Below are positions 8,666 through 17,804 of a stretch of DNA of 64,000 nt, in pieces. The notes under the pieces were generated by a model, which was given only the letters and a program-made list of their open reading frames with translations, was not told where the DNA came from and did no database searches. A program made the translations under genes and the position numbers. Position 1 is the stretch's first letter. Every line of letters begins with the position of its first letter. Location: positions 265,738-329,737 of the forward strand of contig CANMCD010000002.1 of the NCBI GenBank assembly GCA_947496185.1, read 5' to 3'. This DNA comes from an uncultured Tenacibaculum sp. GTDB taxonomy: Bacteria; Bacteroidota; Bacteroidia; Flavobacteriales; Flavobacteriaceae.

Positions 8666-10273
8666 TCAAATAAAATTTTGAATTAATAGTAAAAAAATAA
8701 GTGTTAGCACAAAAAAAGCGAGTAGGTAATAACTAACCGAGTCTAGTTTACTTGGTATGATATACCATCCATTTTCTTTTGCGGGTTTGTTTGATTGTTT
8801 GAATTTTTCTTTTTGTCCTTTAATAGTATATAATGACCATTCTTTTTGTTTCCCATCCAATAATAAGCTTGCACTAATGGAGACGATGATATTTACTAAT
8901 GAACCAATAACGGCATACCAAGTCCAAGCAATATTGGTATAATAATTAGTAATGATCAACGCAACAAAACCAGCTGCTACGCCAATTAATAGGCCTCTTT
9001 CTGTGGTGTGTTTTGAATAGAAACCTAGACCGTACATGCTTAGTTTAGCTCCTACCATATAGGAGGCAACTTTGGTAAGTAGTTCTAGAATAGACCCTTT
9101 AGATTCTGTAAAATAGATGGCTGGAATAATGATTAATATTGTCCAAAATACGGTAGACATTCGGGCTACAAGTAAATAATGTTCGGGGCTTTTGTTGGGT
9201 TTAAAGTATTTTTTGTAAAATCCTTCTGTTGAGATAGTTGAGAAAGAGTTTAATGCAGAAGATAAACTTGACATACTAGCAGATAATACGGCGGCAGCAA
9301 TAATTCCTATTAGCCCAGGGAAGCCTTGATTTTCGGCAAACTCAAGCATAATCGTATTATCATTATCAAATTCACGTCCATTATAATACTGATAAAATAG
9401 GACACCAATAAAAATGAATAAGAAGTAGATAAAAAATGCTGAAAACCCCATAAAAGCAAGAGATTTTTTTGCATCACCCATATTTTTCGCTCCCAATGTT
9501 CGTTGCATCATCATTTGATTTGCTCCGTATACAGTTATATGATAGATTGTCATTGCAATAATACCACCCCAAATAGTTGTTACTTCAGACAAATCAGTAC
9601 TTACGTTTATTGGATTTATTTTTCCTTTTGTTTTGAGTATTTCTAACGTATCAGATAATGAGTCTGGCAATTCATTTATCAAGGCAAAAAACATAATAAT
9701 TCCAGCTATCAAAAAAATTGCTGATTGTAAAACATCCGTCCAAATCACAGCAGTAATACCTCCTAAAGATGTATAAATCAGGGTTATTATAGAAACGACT
9801 ATAATACTAGTGATAATATCTACACCGATAATATACCCGATAACCAATGCAGAACCGTATAAGACAGCCGCAGAAGATAATAATTGTGTTATTAAAAAAA
9901 TGATAGAAATTGTTGTTCGAGATGTTTTACCAAACCTTTTTTCTTGGTATTCATATATAGAAACGACACCCGTTTGCATAAAAAAAGGTACAAATAATGC
10001 CATTACTATGACAATTACTAAGGGATAATTCAAGTGAATTGCGATTACAGAGAGTCCAGATTTATAGGACCAAGCAGGTGCACCTAAAAAGGTCATTGCA
10101 CTGACATAGGTTGCTAAGACAGAAATTCCAATTGCCCACCAAGGGGTGTTTTTTTTACCTAAATAAAAATCTTTGGCAGTTTTCACTTTTTTTGAAAGGA
10201 CGAAACCTAGCACGAGATTTAGTATTAAATAACAAATGATGATAATCCAATTAAGTATGCTTAACTTTCCCAT
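8666..10273 (-). CDS. sodium:solute symporter (SSS family)
   Basis: A 535-residue inner-membrane protein with about 13-14 hydrophobic helices and the SSS family layout (N-terminal LGFVLSKKVKTAKDFYLGKK, then helices containing SVLATYVSAMTFLGAP). It probably brings the operon's substrate across the inner membrane with Na+, after uptake by the SusC/SusD pair. It lies between the HisD-like and SDR genes with gaps of 4-13 nt. Confidence 0.93.
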   Translation of the reverse strand: MGKLSILNWIIIICYLILNLVLGFVLSKKVKTAKDFYLGKKNTPWWAIGISVLATYVSAMTFLGAPAWSYKSGLSVIAIHLNYPLVIVIVMALFVPFFMQTGVVSIYEYQEKRFGKTSRTTISIIFLITQLLSSAAVLYGSALVIGYIIGVDIITSIIVVSIITLIYTSLGGITAVIWTDVLQSAIFLIAGIIMFFALINELPDSLSDTLEILKTKGKINPINVSTDLSEVTTIWGGIIAMTIYHITVYGANQMMMQRTLGAKNMGDAKKSLAFMGFSAFFIYFLFIFIGVLFYQYYNGREFDNDNTIMLEFAENQGFPGLIGIIAAAVLSASMSSLSSALNSFSTISTEGFYKKYFKPNKSPEHYLLVARMSTVFWTILIIIPAIYFTESKGSILELLTKVASYMVGAKLSMYGLGFYSKHTTERGLLIGVAAGFVALIITNYYTNIAWTWYAVIGSLVNIIVSISASLLLDGKQKEWSLYTIKGQKEKFKQSNKPAKENGWYIIPSKLDSVSYYLLAFFVLTLIFLLLIQNFI

Positions 10274-10286
10274 GAAATCTCTAAAA

Positions 10287-11576
10287 TTATTTTATACTGT
10301 AACGTTCAACTCTTATATCTGCCTGTTTTTTGTGTCCAACAAAACCTTCTATTTCACATAATCGAGAACAGTAATTTCCTACAAGTACACTTGCTTCATC
10401 TGTAGTAACTTTTTGATACGTACATGTTTTTATGAATTTTCCAACCCATAAGCCACCTGTAAACCTAGCTGCTTTTTTTGTTGGTAATGTATGATTTGTA
10501 CCAATTGCTTTATCTCCATAAGCTACATTGGTTCTATTACCTAAAAATAAAGCCCCATAATTGGTCATGTTTTGCAAAAAGTATTCTGGGTTTTTTGTAT
10601 TTATTTGGACATGTTCACTTGCAATATCATCAGCAACTTTAACCATTTCTTCATAGGTGTCTACTAAAATAATTTCTCCATAATCTCGCCAAGAGACACC
10701 AGCCAAATCAGCGGTTTCTAATACGGCCAATTGTTTTGTAATTTCAGCTTCTATGGATAAGGCTAATTTTTTGCTATTGGTAAGCAATACAGCAGGAGAA
10801 TTCGGTCCGTGTTCTGCTTGTCCTAACAAGTCTGTTACAACCATTTCGGCATCTGTAGTATCATCTGCAATTACTAGTGTTTCTGTGGGGCCGGCAAGTA
10901 AATCTATACCAACTTTTCCAAAGAGTTGTCGTTTGGCTTCAGCTACATATTGATTTCCTGGTCCAACAATCATGTCTACTTGGGGCATACCGATCGCTCC
11001 GTATGCCATGGCAGCCATGGCTTGAACACCACCTAGAATATAAATCTCATCTGCTCCTCCAAGATGCATCGCTGCTACGGTTTCTGCGGGAGGCAATCCT
11101 GTTTTTGGATCAGGAGGTGTGCATGCAATAATTTTTTTAACTCCTGCTACTTTAGCGGTTAGTACACTCATGTGTGCAGAGGCTACCATTGGGTATCTCC
11201 CTCCCGGAACATAGCAACCTACCGAATTTATCGGAATGTTTTTATGTCCTAAAATTACTCCTGGAATTGTTTCTATTTCTACATCTCTCAGGGCAGATTT
11301 TTGAATTTGTGCAAACCTTCTTACTTGCGACTGCGCCCATTTTATATCTTCAATGGTTTTTGAGGTAACCTTCGAAATTGTCTCTTGAATTTGTGTGTCG
11401 GATAACCTAAAGCTTTTAGGGTTCCATTTGTCAAATTTTTCTGATAATTCTCTAATGGCTTTATCACCATTTTTTGCTACTTTTTTTAAAATATCATGAA
11501 CTATCTCTCTAGTTTTTTCTTGATTCGCAGCTGAATTTTCAGCTGCCATTCCTTTTTTGATATATTCTATTGCCAT
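10287..11576 (-). CDS. histidinol-dehydrogenase-family enzyme, HpsN-like
   Basis: A 429-residue zinc- and NAD-dependent alcohol-to-acid dehydrogenase. Ligand and catalytic residues equivalent to those of HisD are present: Q253 and H256 (QAEHG), E321-H322, D355 and H415. No histidine-biosynthesis genes are near. The start [16 protein letters not shown] and [14 protein letters not shown] fit, from memory, the branch containing sulfopropanediol 3-dehydrogenase HpsN better than biosynthetic HisD. It probably oxidises a pathway alcohol to a carboxylate in two steps; the true substrate is unknown. Confidence 0.85.
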   Translation of the reverse strand: MAIEYIKKGMAAENSAANQEKTREIVHDILKKVAKNGDKAIRELSEKFDKWNPKSFRLSDTQIQETISKVTSKTIEDIKWAQSQVRRFAQIQKSALRDVEIETIPGVILGHKNIPINSVGCYVPGGRYPMVASAHMSVLTAKVAGVKKIIACTPPDPKTGLPPAETVAAMHLGGADEIYILGGVQAMAAMAYGAIGMPQVDMIVGPGNQYVAEAKRQLFGKVGIDLLAGPTETLVIADDTTDAEMVVTDLLGQAEHGPNSPAVLLTNSKKLALSIEAEITKQLAVLETADLAGVSWRDYGEIILVDTYEEMVKVADDIASEHVQINTKNPEYFLQNMTNYGALFLGNRTNVAYGDKAIGTNHTLPTKKAARFTGGLWVGKFIKTCTYQKVTTDEASVLVGNYCSRLCEIEGFVGHKKQADIRVERYSIK

Positions 11577-11628
11577 TGCTACTTAATAATTTTAATGATT
11601 AGTTGTTTGTTAGTGTTTGTCAATATTT

Positions 11629-12645
11629 TTAATCGAGTAATATGGGAGGAGATGGGTAATCTGTTCCTACAATGCAGTAGGCAAATCCATAGGAAAGCGC
11701 AGATATTTTTCGTGCTGAATGTTTTGGAAAGGTAAAAATATCTCCATTTTTTAATACAAATACGGTTTCTTCCCCATCCGTTTCACAAGCTATTTCAAAT
11801 GTTCCTCGATGAACAAAAAATACTTCGACTTCTCTTCTACGATATTTTCCAGTATTTCCTTTCGAATCCGATTGTAATCCATATACATTAAATCCATCTC
11901 CCTTTGGGTCTCCTGGTTTTACACTGAAATGATGTTTTTTACTGTCCTTAGGTCCAATTATATCAAACCAACGAAGAGTTTTTGGGGTTTTGTTAGGAAA
12001 ACCAGAAAAAGGAGATGTTTTATAATTTCCTACACAACCGACATGATTTTTCATTTCCTCGAGCGTATATTCATCAAATTTATCTAGTTCATCTGATGTT
12101 AAAGGTTTTATAGGATTATTGCCTTTTGGAATGGATTCTCCTATGGTGGTATCTACTAGTTTTCCGTTATCTAACAACACAAGACCATGCTTTTTAGCTT
12201 CTTCTATAACTCTTGGTAACCAAATAACACCACCACCAGCATCGTCATGACCTAAGATGGAGAAAATCATTCCATATTCGTCACCAATATTTTCAAATCC
12301 TCGAAACATGTTGGTTGGTAAGGAAATAATATCTCCTGGATGTAATATTAATTCGGCTTTTTCGTCGTTGTTCCAATAAAAACGCCAATGACTTTTATAA
12401 ACCATAAAAACTTCCGCAGTAAAATGTGAATGTGGCGAGTTTTTAATTCTTGGTGGCTGCCCTGCAGCACCAATACAAAACCCATGTTTTTCTGTAAAAT
12501 TTACTTTTTGATGTACACTTTCAGAAACACCACCGCCTATGATGCTATAATTATCTTTTAGATGACTTCCAGGGGTTTTTGCATCTATAAAAGCAGCTTT
12601 GCAGGGAATTAAGTCTTCATATTTGATTAACCTTTTTTCTAACAT
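11629..12645 (-). CDS. bicupin domain protein
   Basis: A 338-residue two-cupin protein. The first barrel carries the metal-ligand pattern PHSHFTAEVF and the PGDIISLP turn; the second carries VEVFFVHRGTFEI and NGDIFTFP. The overall shape recalls cupin dioxygenases and isomerases, but the second barrel lacks an obvious His pair, so only the first may bind metal. It sits 17 nt after the SnoaL-like gene upstream. The reaction is not assigned. Confidence 0.8.
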   Translation of the reverse strand: MLEKRLIKYEDLIPCKAAFIDAKTPGSHLKDNYSIIGGGVSESVHQKVNFTEKHGFCIGAAGQPPRIKNSPHSHFTAEVFMVYKSHWRFYWNNDEKAELILHPGDIISLPTNMFRGFENIGDEYGMIFSILGHDDAGGGVIWLPRVIEEAKKHGLVLLDNGKLVDTTIGESIPKGNNPIKPLTSDELDKFDEYTLEEMKNHVGCVGNYKTSPFSGFPNKTPKTLRWFDIIGPKDSKKHHFSVKPGDPKGDGFNVYGLQSDSKGNTGKYRRREVEVFFVHRGTFEIACETDGEETVFVLKNGDIFTFPKHSARKISALSYGFAYCIVGTDYPSPPILLD

Positions 12646-12662
12646 TTGTTCGCTTTTTAAAA

Positions 12663-13670
12663 TTACCCTTGTTTTTCTTTTAATAATTCGAACACATTAA
12701 TATCAAATTGTTCCAATACATCTATCATGTCTATCATTACCCAGTTTTCTCGAAGAAGGTTCCCTTCTCTTCTCCAAAAATCCATAATGCGCATTGTAAA
12801 ATGTTTATTCGTTGCTTTAATTCCTAACCACCCATCGCCTTGGTGTTTACCACTCATAGCAGGGTATCCTAGATGACAAGTATAATTTCCTTCTGCTATG
12901 TTGATAAAGTCAGCATCGGTAACTTCTTTTACTAAGTCTCTATCTGGGAAGGCTTTTAAAAAAGGAATTTGATGGTTTTTTTGAAAACCTTTTAATCCTC
13001 TAGTAGTACCGATACCACCAGGTCCGTACCACATCATTTTGGGCACATCCCAGTACTTTTCTTGCTGCATAGAATCCATAGTCTTTCCATCATAATCTAA
13101 CAAACCATTTAGCATGTTGTTGGTTAAATTGTAAGATTTTAGCGATTCTTCTGGGTTTACAGGATAATCAATGATACCGTCTTCGGTAAAAGGAGCGGAA
13201 ACAATCCTTTGTACTCCTTTTGTAGGGAATAGTTCTATACCAGTTTGGCGAATTACATCGAGTATATCTAATAAAAACCAAGCGTTATCGATTTGTCCGT
13301 TGCTCATTGAAAACGCAGCATGAAAACGAATGTATGTCGCTTGATTTGAAGGTTTGATATTTATCCATTCCTTTTCAAAAGTTCCAATAAAGTTCCCTGC
13401 GATGCAGACACAAAAATCTTCATGATTTTTTCCTTCCATTATTATATAAGGTTGTATTTCAATATCAGGAAAAGAAGTTATTAGTGTTTCTAAAAAAGAG
13501 TTCTTAAAATCATGTGTATGATAGGTATCAAATGGACGAGAAACATGGATTGTAGCGTTTTGATTAAATATTTCTAGAAAAACATCTTGGAAATCTTCTT
13601 TTCGCGTCTTATTGATTTTTTCAAAATGCTGTATGATTGACCTTTTATTTTTGTTGTTTTTTACTCGCAT
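12663..13670 (-). CDS. double SnoaL-like (NTF2-fold) protein
   Basis: A 335-residue paralogue of the protein at 6891-7904: KMMWYGPGGIGTTRG, NIAEGNYTCHLGYP and ENWVMIDMIDVLEQF align along the second domain. Both NTF2-like halves are present. It begins 2 nt after the preceding SnoaL-like stop. The reaction is unknown; retention of paralogues suggests successive or subunit roles. Confidence 0.8.
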   Translation of the reverse strand: MRVKNNKNKRSIIQHFEKINKTRKEDFQDVFLEIFNQNATIHVSRPFDTYHTHDFKNSFLETLITSFPDIEIQPYIIMEGKNHEDFCVCIAGNFIGTFEKEWINIKPSNQATYIRFHAAFSMSNGQIDNAWFLLDILDVIRQTGIELFPTKGVQRIVSAPFTEDGIIDYPVNPEESLKSYNLTNNMLNGLLDYDGKTMDSMQQEKYWDVPKMMWYGPGGIGTTRGLKGFQKNHQIPFLKAFPDRDLVKEVTDADFINIAEGNYTCHLGYPAMSGKHQGDGWLGIKATNKHFTMRIMDFWRREGNLLRENWVMIDMIDVLEQFDINVFELLKEKQG

Positions 13671-13672
13671 AA

Positions 13673-14689
13673 TTATCTATAAATTTGACATAATACATCA
13701 TATCCATCATATACCATCCACTCTTCTATTATGGAATTATCGGCAACCGAAAAATGACTAATAATAGGTACTAAAACTTGTTGTTTAGAGTCGATATTGA
13801 AAATACCTTTTCTTGTTGTTTTTCCGATAATATGCCACCTAACAGCTATTTCAGTTTGATTATCATTACGATTGGATGAGATACGTTCTATGTTGACAAT
13901 AGGGGTTTCAAAAGAGCATAATAAGTCATAGATATACTCTTTAATATTTTGAATATTACAAAAGGTTTTATTACCTATTGCGTTTATTTTACTTTTATCT
14001 GTATAGAAAGATGTTATATTTTCTAGGTTTCCTTTTTTCCAAAGTTGAGTTATAGTATTGAAAATTAAGTAGGTATCAGTGCAATTTTTCTCGATATTTG
14101 TAATATAATTTGTTTTTTTTAACAGTTTAGAGATGTTTATATGCAGCGGGTTTTGTTTTTTATATACTGAGTGTTTTTTTGCCATTTCTACAGGGTCAAA
14201 ACCTAATTGCTCAATTAAATAGAGATTATCTCTGACTAACCATTCTTCATAGATTTTATTATTAGCGATTTTACAGTCTGCAATGGTTCTAAAAAAGACA
14301 TTTTTACCTGTAGCATCTCCATAAATGGTTTTACCTAGGTTGGTTGCAGTAGAGCCAATACGATGTGAAGAGTAAAACGAACCCTCTTTTTCTTCTGACC
14401 AGATTACTGCTTCTCCGTGCATTTTTCTGTTGGGAAAAGAATATAAGGTGTCTATAGTTCCATCAATTACAGCATTAATCCCTGTAATATTTCTAGCTCC
14501 AATATGAATAAAAACATCTTCTTCATAGGTGTCACGTATAACCCACACGGCTCTTTTTTCCCATATTTCTTCGGTAATTTTTAATATGTAGTCAACAATA
14601 TTTTTATATTTATTATCAAAACCTTTGAGTTTTTGTAATAAACCATCTCTTTCGTACTTATTTGTTTCAATGTATACTTTATCCACCAT
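13673..14689 (-). CDS. double SnoaL-like protein, more divergent
   Basis: About 338 residues from the ATG at 14689; an upstream ATG at 14746 would overlap the aldolase gene by 53 nt and add a charged tail, so the inner start is chosen. The first half has a SnoaL-like core (HIGARNITGINAV, EEWLVRDNLYLIEQLGFDP). The second half repeats the fold and ends EEWMVYDGYDVL. It lies 4 nt after the aldolase stop. Function is not assigned. Confidence 0.75.
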   Translation of the reverse strand: MVDKVYIETNKYERDGLLQKLKGFDNKYKNIVDYILKITEEIWEKRAVWVIRDTYEEDVFIHIGARNITGINAVIDGTIDTLYSFPNRKMHGEAVIWSEEKEGSFYSSHRIGSTATNLGKTIYGDATGKNVFFRTIADCKIANNKIYEEWLVRDNLYLIEQLGFDPVEMAKKHSVYKKQNPLHINISKLLKKTNYITNIEKNCTDTYLIFNTITQLWKKGNLENITSFYTDKSKINAIGNKTFCNIQNIKEYIYDLLCSFETPIVNIERISSNRNDNQTEIAVRWHIIGKTTRKGIFNIDSKQQVLVPIISHFSVADNSIIEEWMVYDGYDVLCQIYR

Positions 14690-14693
14690 TTTC

Positions 14694-15461
14694 TTATTGT
14701 CTATTTTTGATTTGCTTTCTAACTTGCTTTGTTTCTTTATCCACATGTTCCATTAGTATTTTTCCATCAGATTTTAATGCGATAAACTGGCATCCTTTTT
14801 CTATCATTTTTAAGGTGTTATTTACAGAATCACACCATACACCAACAAATAAATTATGTTGTTTACTGGTAGTAATAATTTGTTGAACAGCGTTATCAAA
14901 ACTTGTTTTTTCTGTTTTATCGGCTTCAATAGAAAGCTTTAAATCACCTGAGCCTATAAAAACGCCATCTAACCCTTTTACGGAACATATTTGATTGATA
15001 TTGTTAAGTGCTTCTAGGGTTTCTACCATCGCAAAAACGAGTATACTTTCATTAGCTTTTTTTACATAATCATTACCAGCATATAATTTTGCTCGAGTAG
15101 GCCCCATACTCCGATAGCCAAGAGGCGGATATCGACAAGCACCAACAAAACGTTCACATTCTTTTTTGGTATTTATCATTGGACAAATAATACCATAGGC
15201 TCCACCATCCAATAGACGCATTATTTGTCCAGGATCGTTCCATTTAGATCGAGCAAAAGGAATCGTATTGGTGGTAGCAATTGCTTGCATCATTTGAATG
15301 GCTGTTTCGATGCTATGCAAACCATGTTGCATGTCTACTGTTAGACAATCCCAATCAGCATTTGCCATCATTTCTGCAGTCCATGTATTAGGAATATGAA
15401 GCCAACCACATAGTACAGTTTCTCCTTGCTTTAATGCTTTTTGTATTGTATTAACTCTCAT
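14694..15461 (-). CDS. HpcH/HpaI family aldolase
   Basis: A class II (metal-dependent) aldolase of 255 residues. These enzymes cleave 2-keto-4-hydroxy or 2-keto-3-deoxy acids into pyruvate and an aldehyde. Visible active-site elements are the MQHG loop (44-47), R71, metal-binding E147 (VET) and D173 (SGDL). This would be the carbon-carbon-cleaving step of the operon. The start overlaps the preceding hydrolase by 11 nt. Confidence 0.92.
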   Translation of the reverse strand: MRVNTIQKALKQGETVLCGWLHIPNTWTAEMMANADWDCLTVDMQHGLHSIETAIQMMQAIATTNTIPFARSKWNDPGQIMRLLDGGAYGIICPMINTKKECERFVGACRYPPLGYRSMGPTRAKLYAGNDYVKKANESILVFAMVETLEALNNINQICSVKGLDGVFIGSGDLKLSIEADKTEKTSFDNAVQQIITTSKQHNLFVGVWCDSVNNTLKMIEKGCQFIALKSDGKILMEHVDKETKQVRKQIKNRQ

Positions 15462-16170
15462 TTTTTATTATAGATTGATACCATTTTTTGATGATATTAT
15501 TAACTTCTTTTGGTTTTTCAAGGGTGCTCAAATGACCGCATTGATTTATTATTTTCAATGTTGCATTCGGAATCATCTTTGCCATTTCTTCGTGTAAGTC
15601 AACAGGACATACATTATCTTCTTTTCCTGTAATAATAAGTGTGGGACATTTTATTTTGGGTAAATCTTTGCTACTATCAGGACGGTTTAATTGTGCTTTA
15701 ATTTGATTATGGAATCCGTTAATGCCAACCTGTAGCCCCATATTTAAAATAATGTTTCTTAACTTTTTGTTTTTTTGGTTTTGATAGTATAGCATTGCAT
15801 CGGTTAATTCTTCTTGAATAGCAACATCAAGTATTCCTAAATATGCCATACCAAGAAAGCGTTGTTGTGCCTGTTGAGTTTTGTTAGAAGGTTTTTTATA
15901 ATTCGTGTTTAATAGAATCAAACCATCGACACGTTCGGGGGCTTGACGTAGGATTTCAAAAGCAATTATCCCACCATAAGATAACCCAAGTAGTAAGAAG
16001 GAACCTGTGTAGGTTTTCAGTATATTATTAGCGATACGTTTTAAACTATCAGCACTGTTGTTGCTTGCAGTAAAACAATCAAAAAGATCACTTAACCCCT
16101 CATGTTGTTGTTTGAATAAATCTTCATTACATAAAGTGCCGGGGATCATTATAAGCTTTTTTCTATCCAT
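15451..16170 (-). CDS. alpha/beta hydrolase
   Basis: A 239-residue alpha/beta-fold hydrolase similar to lactonases of the 3-oxoadipate enol-lactonase type. The nucleophile elbow is GLSYGG (Ser64); an acid lies after LIITGKEDN and the histidine is in GHLSTLEKP near the C-terminus. A lactone or ester product of one of the dehydrogenases is a reasonable substrate. This is inferred from context only. Confidence 0.85.
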   Translation of the reverse strand: MDRKKLIMIPGTLCNEDLFKQQHEGLSDLFDCFTASNNSADSLKRIANNILKTYTGSFLLLGLSYGGIIAFEILRQAPERVDGLILLNTNYKKPSNKTQQAQQRFLGMAYLGILDVAIQEELTDAMLYYQNQKNKKLRNIILNMGLQVGINGFHNQIKAQLNRPDSSKDLPKIKCPTLIITGKEDNVCPVDLHEEMAKMIPNATLKIINQCGHLSTLEKPKEVNNIIKKWYQSIIKNES

Positions 16171-16287
16171 AAAATAGTTCTCTTATAGGGTTAATATTTT
16201 TTAAAAGGAAAGGGAAAATCTATTTTAAGAAGTGTAAGCAGAAAATAAATTAAGAACAATCCCCCTCTCCTAGAATGAAAACAACTT

Positions 16288-17787
16288 TTAATTTTGATAC
16301 CAATGTTTGGCGGTGATAATATCTCCGCCTATATTGTTAACTGCATTTTGATAATTTGTAGCATTTACCGTTTTTTCAAGTACAGGATAAAACATTCTAG
16401 TAGGAATGTTATTAGAAATAGTAACAGCTTCTATACCAATTTGCATTGTTGGTTTTCCTGTTCTTTTATGATCAGCCCATATATCAAATATATTCAAGCC
16501 AAAACCAGCTATCCATTTTTGCTGTAAGATCCTTTCTAGTTGATCGTTTTCACTTGTGCCAATTCCTGTTAAGGAAACATCGGGCCTATCTAGAAAACCT
16601 GTAGGCATAGTTATTCCCCAATAATCAAAATTACTGGTAACGCCTGTATCAAAATATTCTTTTGTAGTATTTGGTAAGTTCCAGTTTTTTAGTTGGGCTT
16701 CCGCTAAAATAAATTGTAATTCAGCATAACTTATGTAGGCAAAATCTAACAGTCCTTTATCGTTTTGAAATAGTGGCTTTAGTTTGACAGCATTTGGTAA
16801 ATCGGCAATAGTTTTTGCTGTTGCTTCAGTTCCACCACTTATTACCCCTACATAAGCATCGTTGTTCGTAGGGTCTGTTTTTTGTGTAAAAAAAGCCAAT
16901 CTAGGATCGTCATCTCCAGTATCTGATGAAGAGGTGTTTGTTCCATTGACAAATTGATCAATAAAACGTTGACTTAAAGTAATACCACTTATAGAAGTAT
17001 TATTTGAAAAGTCTGCAACATTCGGTGCTATACCTGTCATATCATATACGGCTTGATCTTCATTGTTTGTGATGATTGGATATTGATTGGAATCGTTTAT
17101 TATTGTTTCAAATTCTGATTGTGCATTTGGATATACATTGGTGTTTGATAATCGTAATAAATATTTCAATCGGAGTGAATTTGCCATTTTTCGCCATTTC
17201 ATTGCATCTCCATTAAATAGAACGTCACCGCCTTGAGCAAATGCGGTACTGGCATTTGCTAGTAGTGTATTTGCTTCTTCAAGATTGGTAAGTATTAGAG
17301 GAAAAATATCTTTTTGAGCGTTATATATTGGGGTAATATTATTTTCGGCATTACCTGCTTCTGTAGTAGGAACATCAATCCATATTTCTGTTAAGGTAGC
17401 ATAATAATAGGCATTTAGAATTTTAGCAGCAGCCAAATATCCAGCATCATTCCCTGCTTTTTCGACCAATGTTCGAGCATCTCTCAAAGCTTTGTAGGTA
17501 GCAGCCCAAAAAGCATCCATAACTGGGGTATCTGAAGAAAATTGATACCTGTCAAATGAGCTTTCATTTGTATATACCATATATTGCATTACTTGCCCAA
17601 TAAACTTAAATTGCATGTTTATATTAGGGTTGATAGGATCAAATATTACACTCTTAAGTATTGCTGAAGGTGGTGTATCCGAAGGCAAGTTGTTGTTTTT
17701 GTTTATTTCTTCAAAATCACTAGTACACCTTACTAAAGCAAGCAACATTAAAAGAGTTATCACATATATTTTGTTGTTATTTTTCAT
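16288..17787 (-). CDS. SusD-like outer-membrane lipoprotein
   Basis: A 499-residue surface lipoprotein that acts as the ligand-binding lid of the SusC channel. A lipobox (LLALVRC, Cys21) ends the signal peptide, and the SusD helical repeats follow (ATYKALRDARTLVEKA, AKILNAYYYATLTEIW). The type resembles SusD-like_2. It begins 17 nt after susC. The spacing to the next gene, 117 nt, is the largest inside the operon. Confidence 0.93.
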   Translation of the reverse strand: MKNNNKIYVITLLMLLALVRCTSDFEEINKNNNLPSDTPPSAILKSVIFDPINPNINMQFKFIGQVMQYMVYTNESSFDRYQFSSDTPVMDAFWAATYKALRDARTLVEKAGNDAGYLAAAKILNAYYYATLTEIWIDVPTTEAGNAENNITPIYNAQKDIFPLILTNLEEANTLLANASTAFAQGGDVLFNGDAMKWRKMANSLRLKYLLRLSNTNVYPNAQSEFETIINDSNQYPIITNNEDQAVYDMTGIAPNVADFSNNTSISGITLSQRFIDQFVNGTNTSSSDTGDDDPRLAFFTQKTDPTNNDAYVGVISGGTEATAKTIADLPNAVKLKPLFQNDKGLLDFAYISYAELQFILAEAQLKNWNLPNTTKEYFDTGVTSNFDYWGITMPTGFLDRPDVSLTGIGTSENDQLERILQQKWIAGFGLNIFDIWADHKRTGKPTMQIGIEAVTISNNIPTRMFYPVLEKTVNATNYQNAVNNIGGDIITAKHWYQN

Positions 17788-17804
17788 TTTGAGTACTCTT
17801 TAAT

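Noticed and set aside
10877-11131. Frame opposite the HisD-like gene
   Set aside because: It overlaps the conserved catalytic part of the real gene and is a codon-bias shadow.
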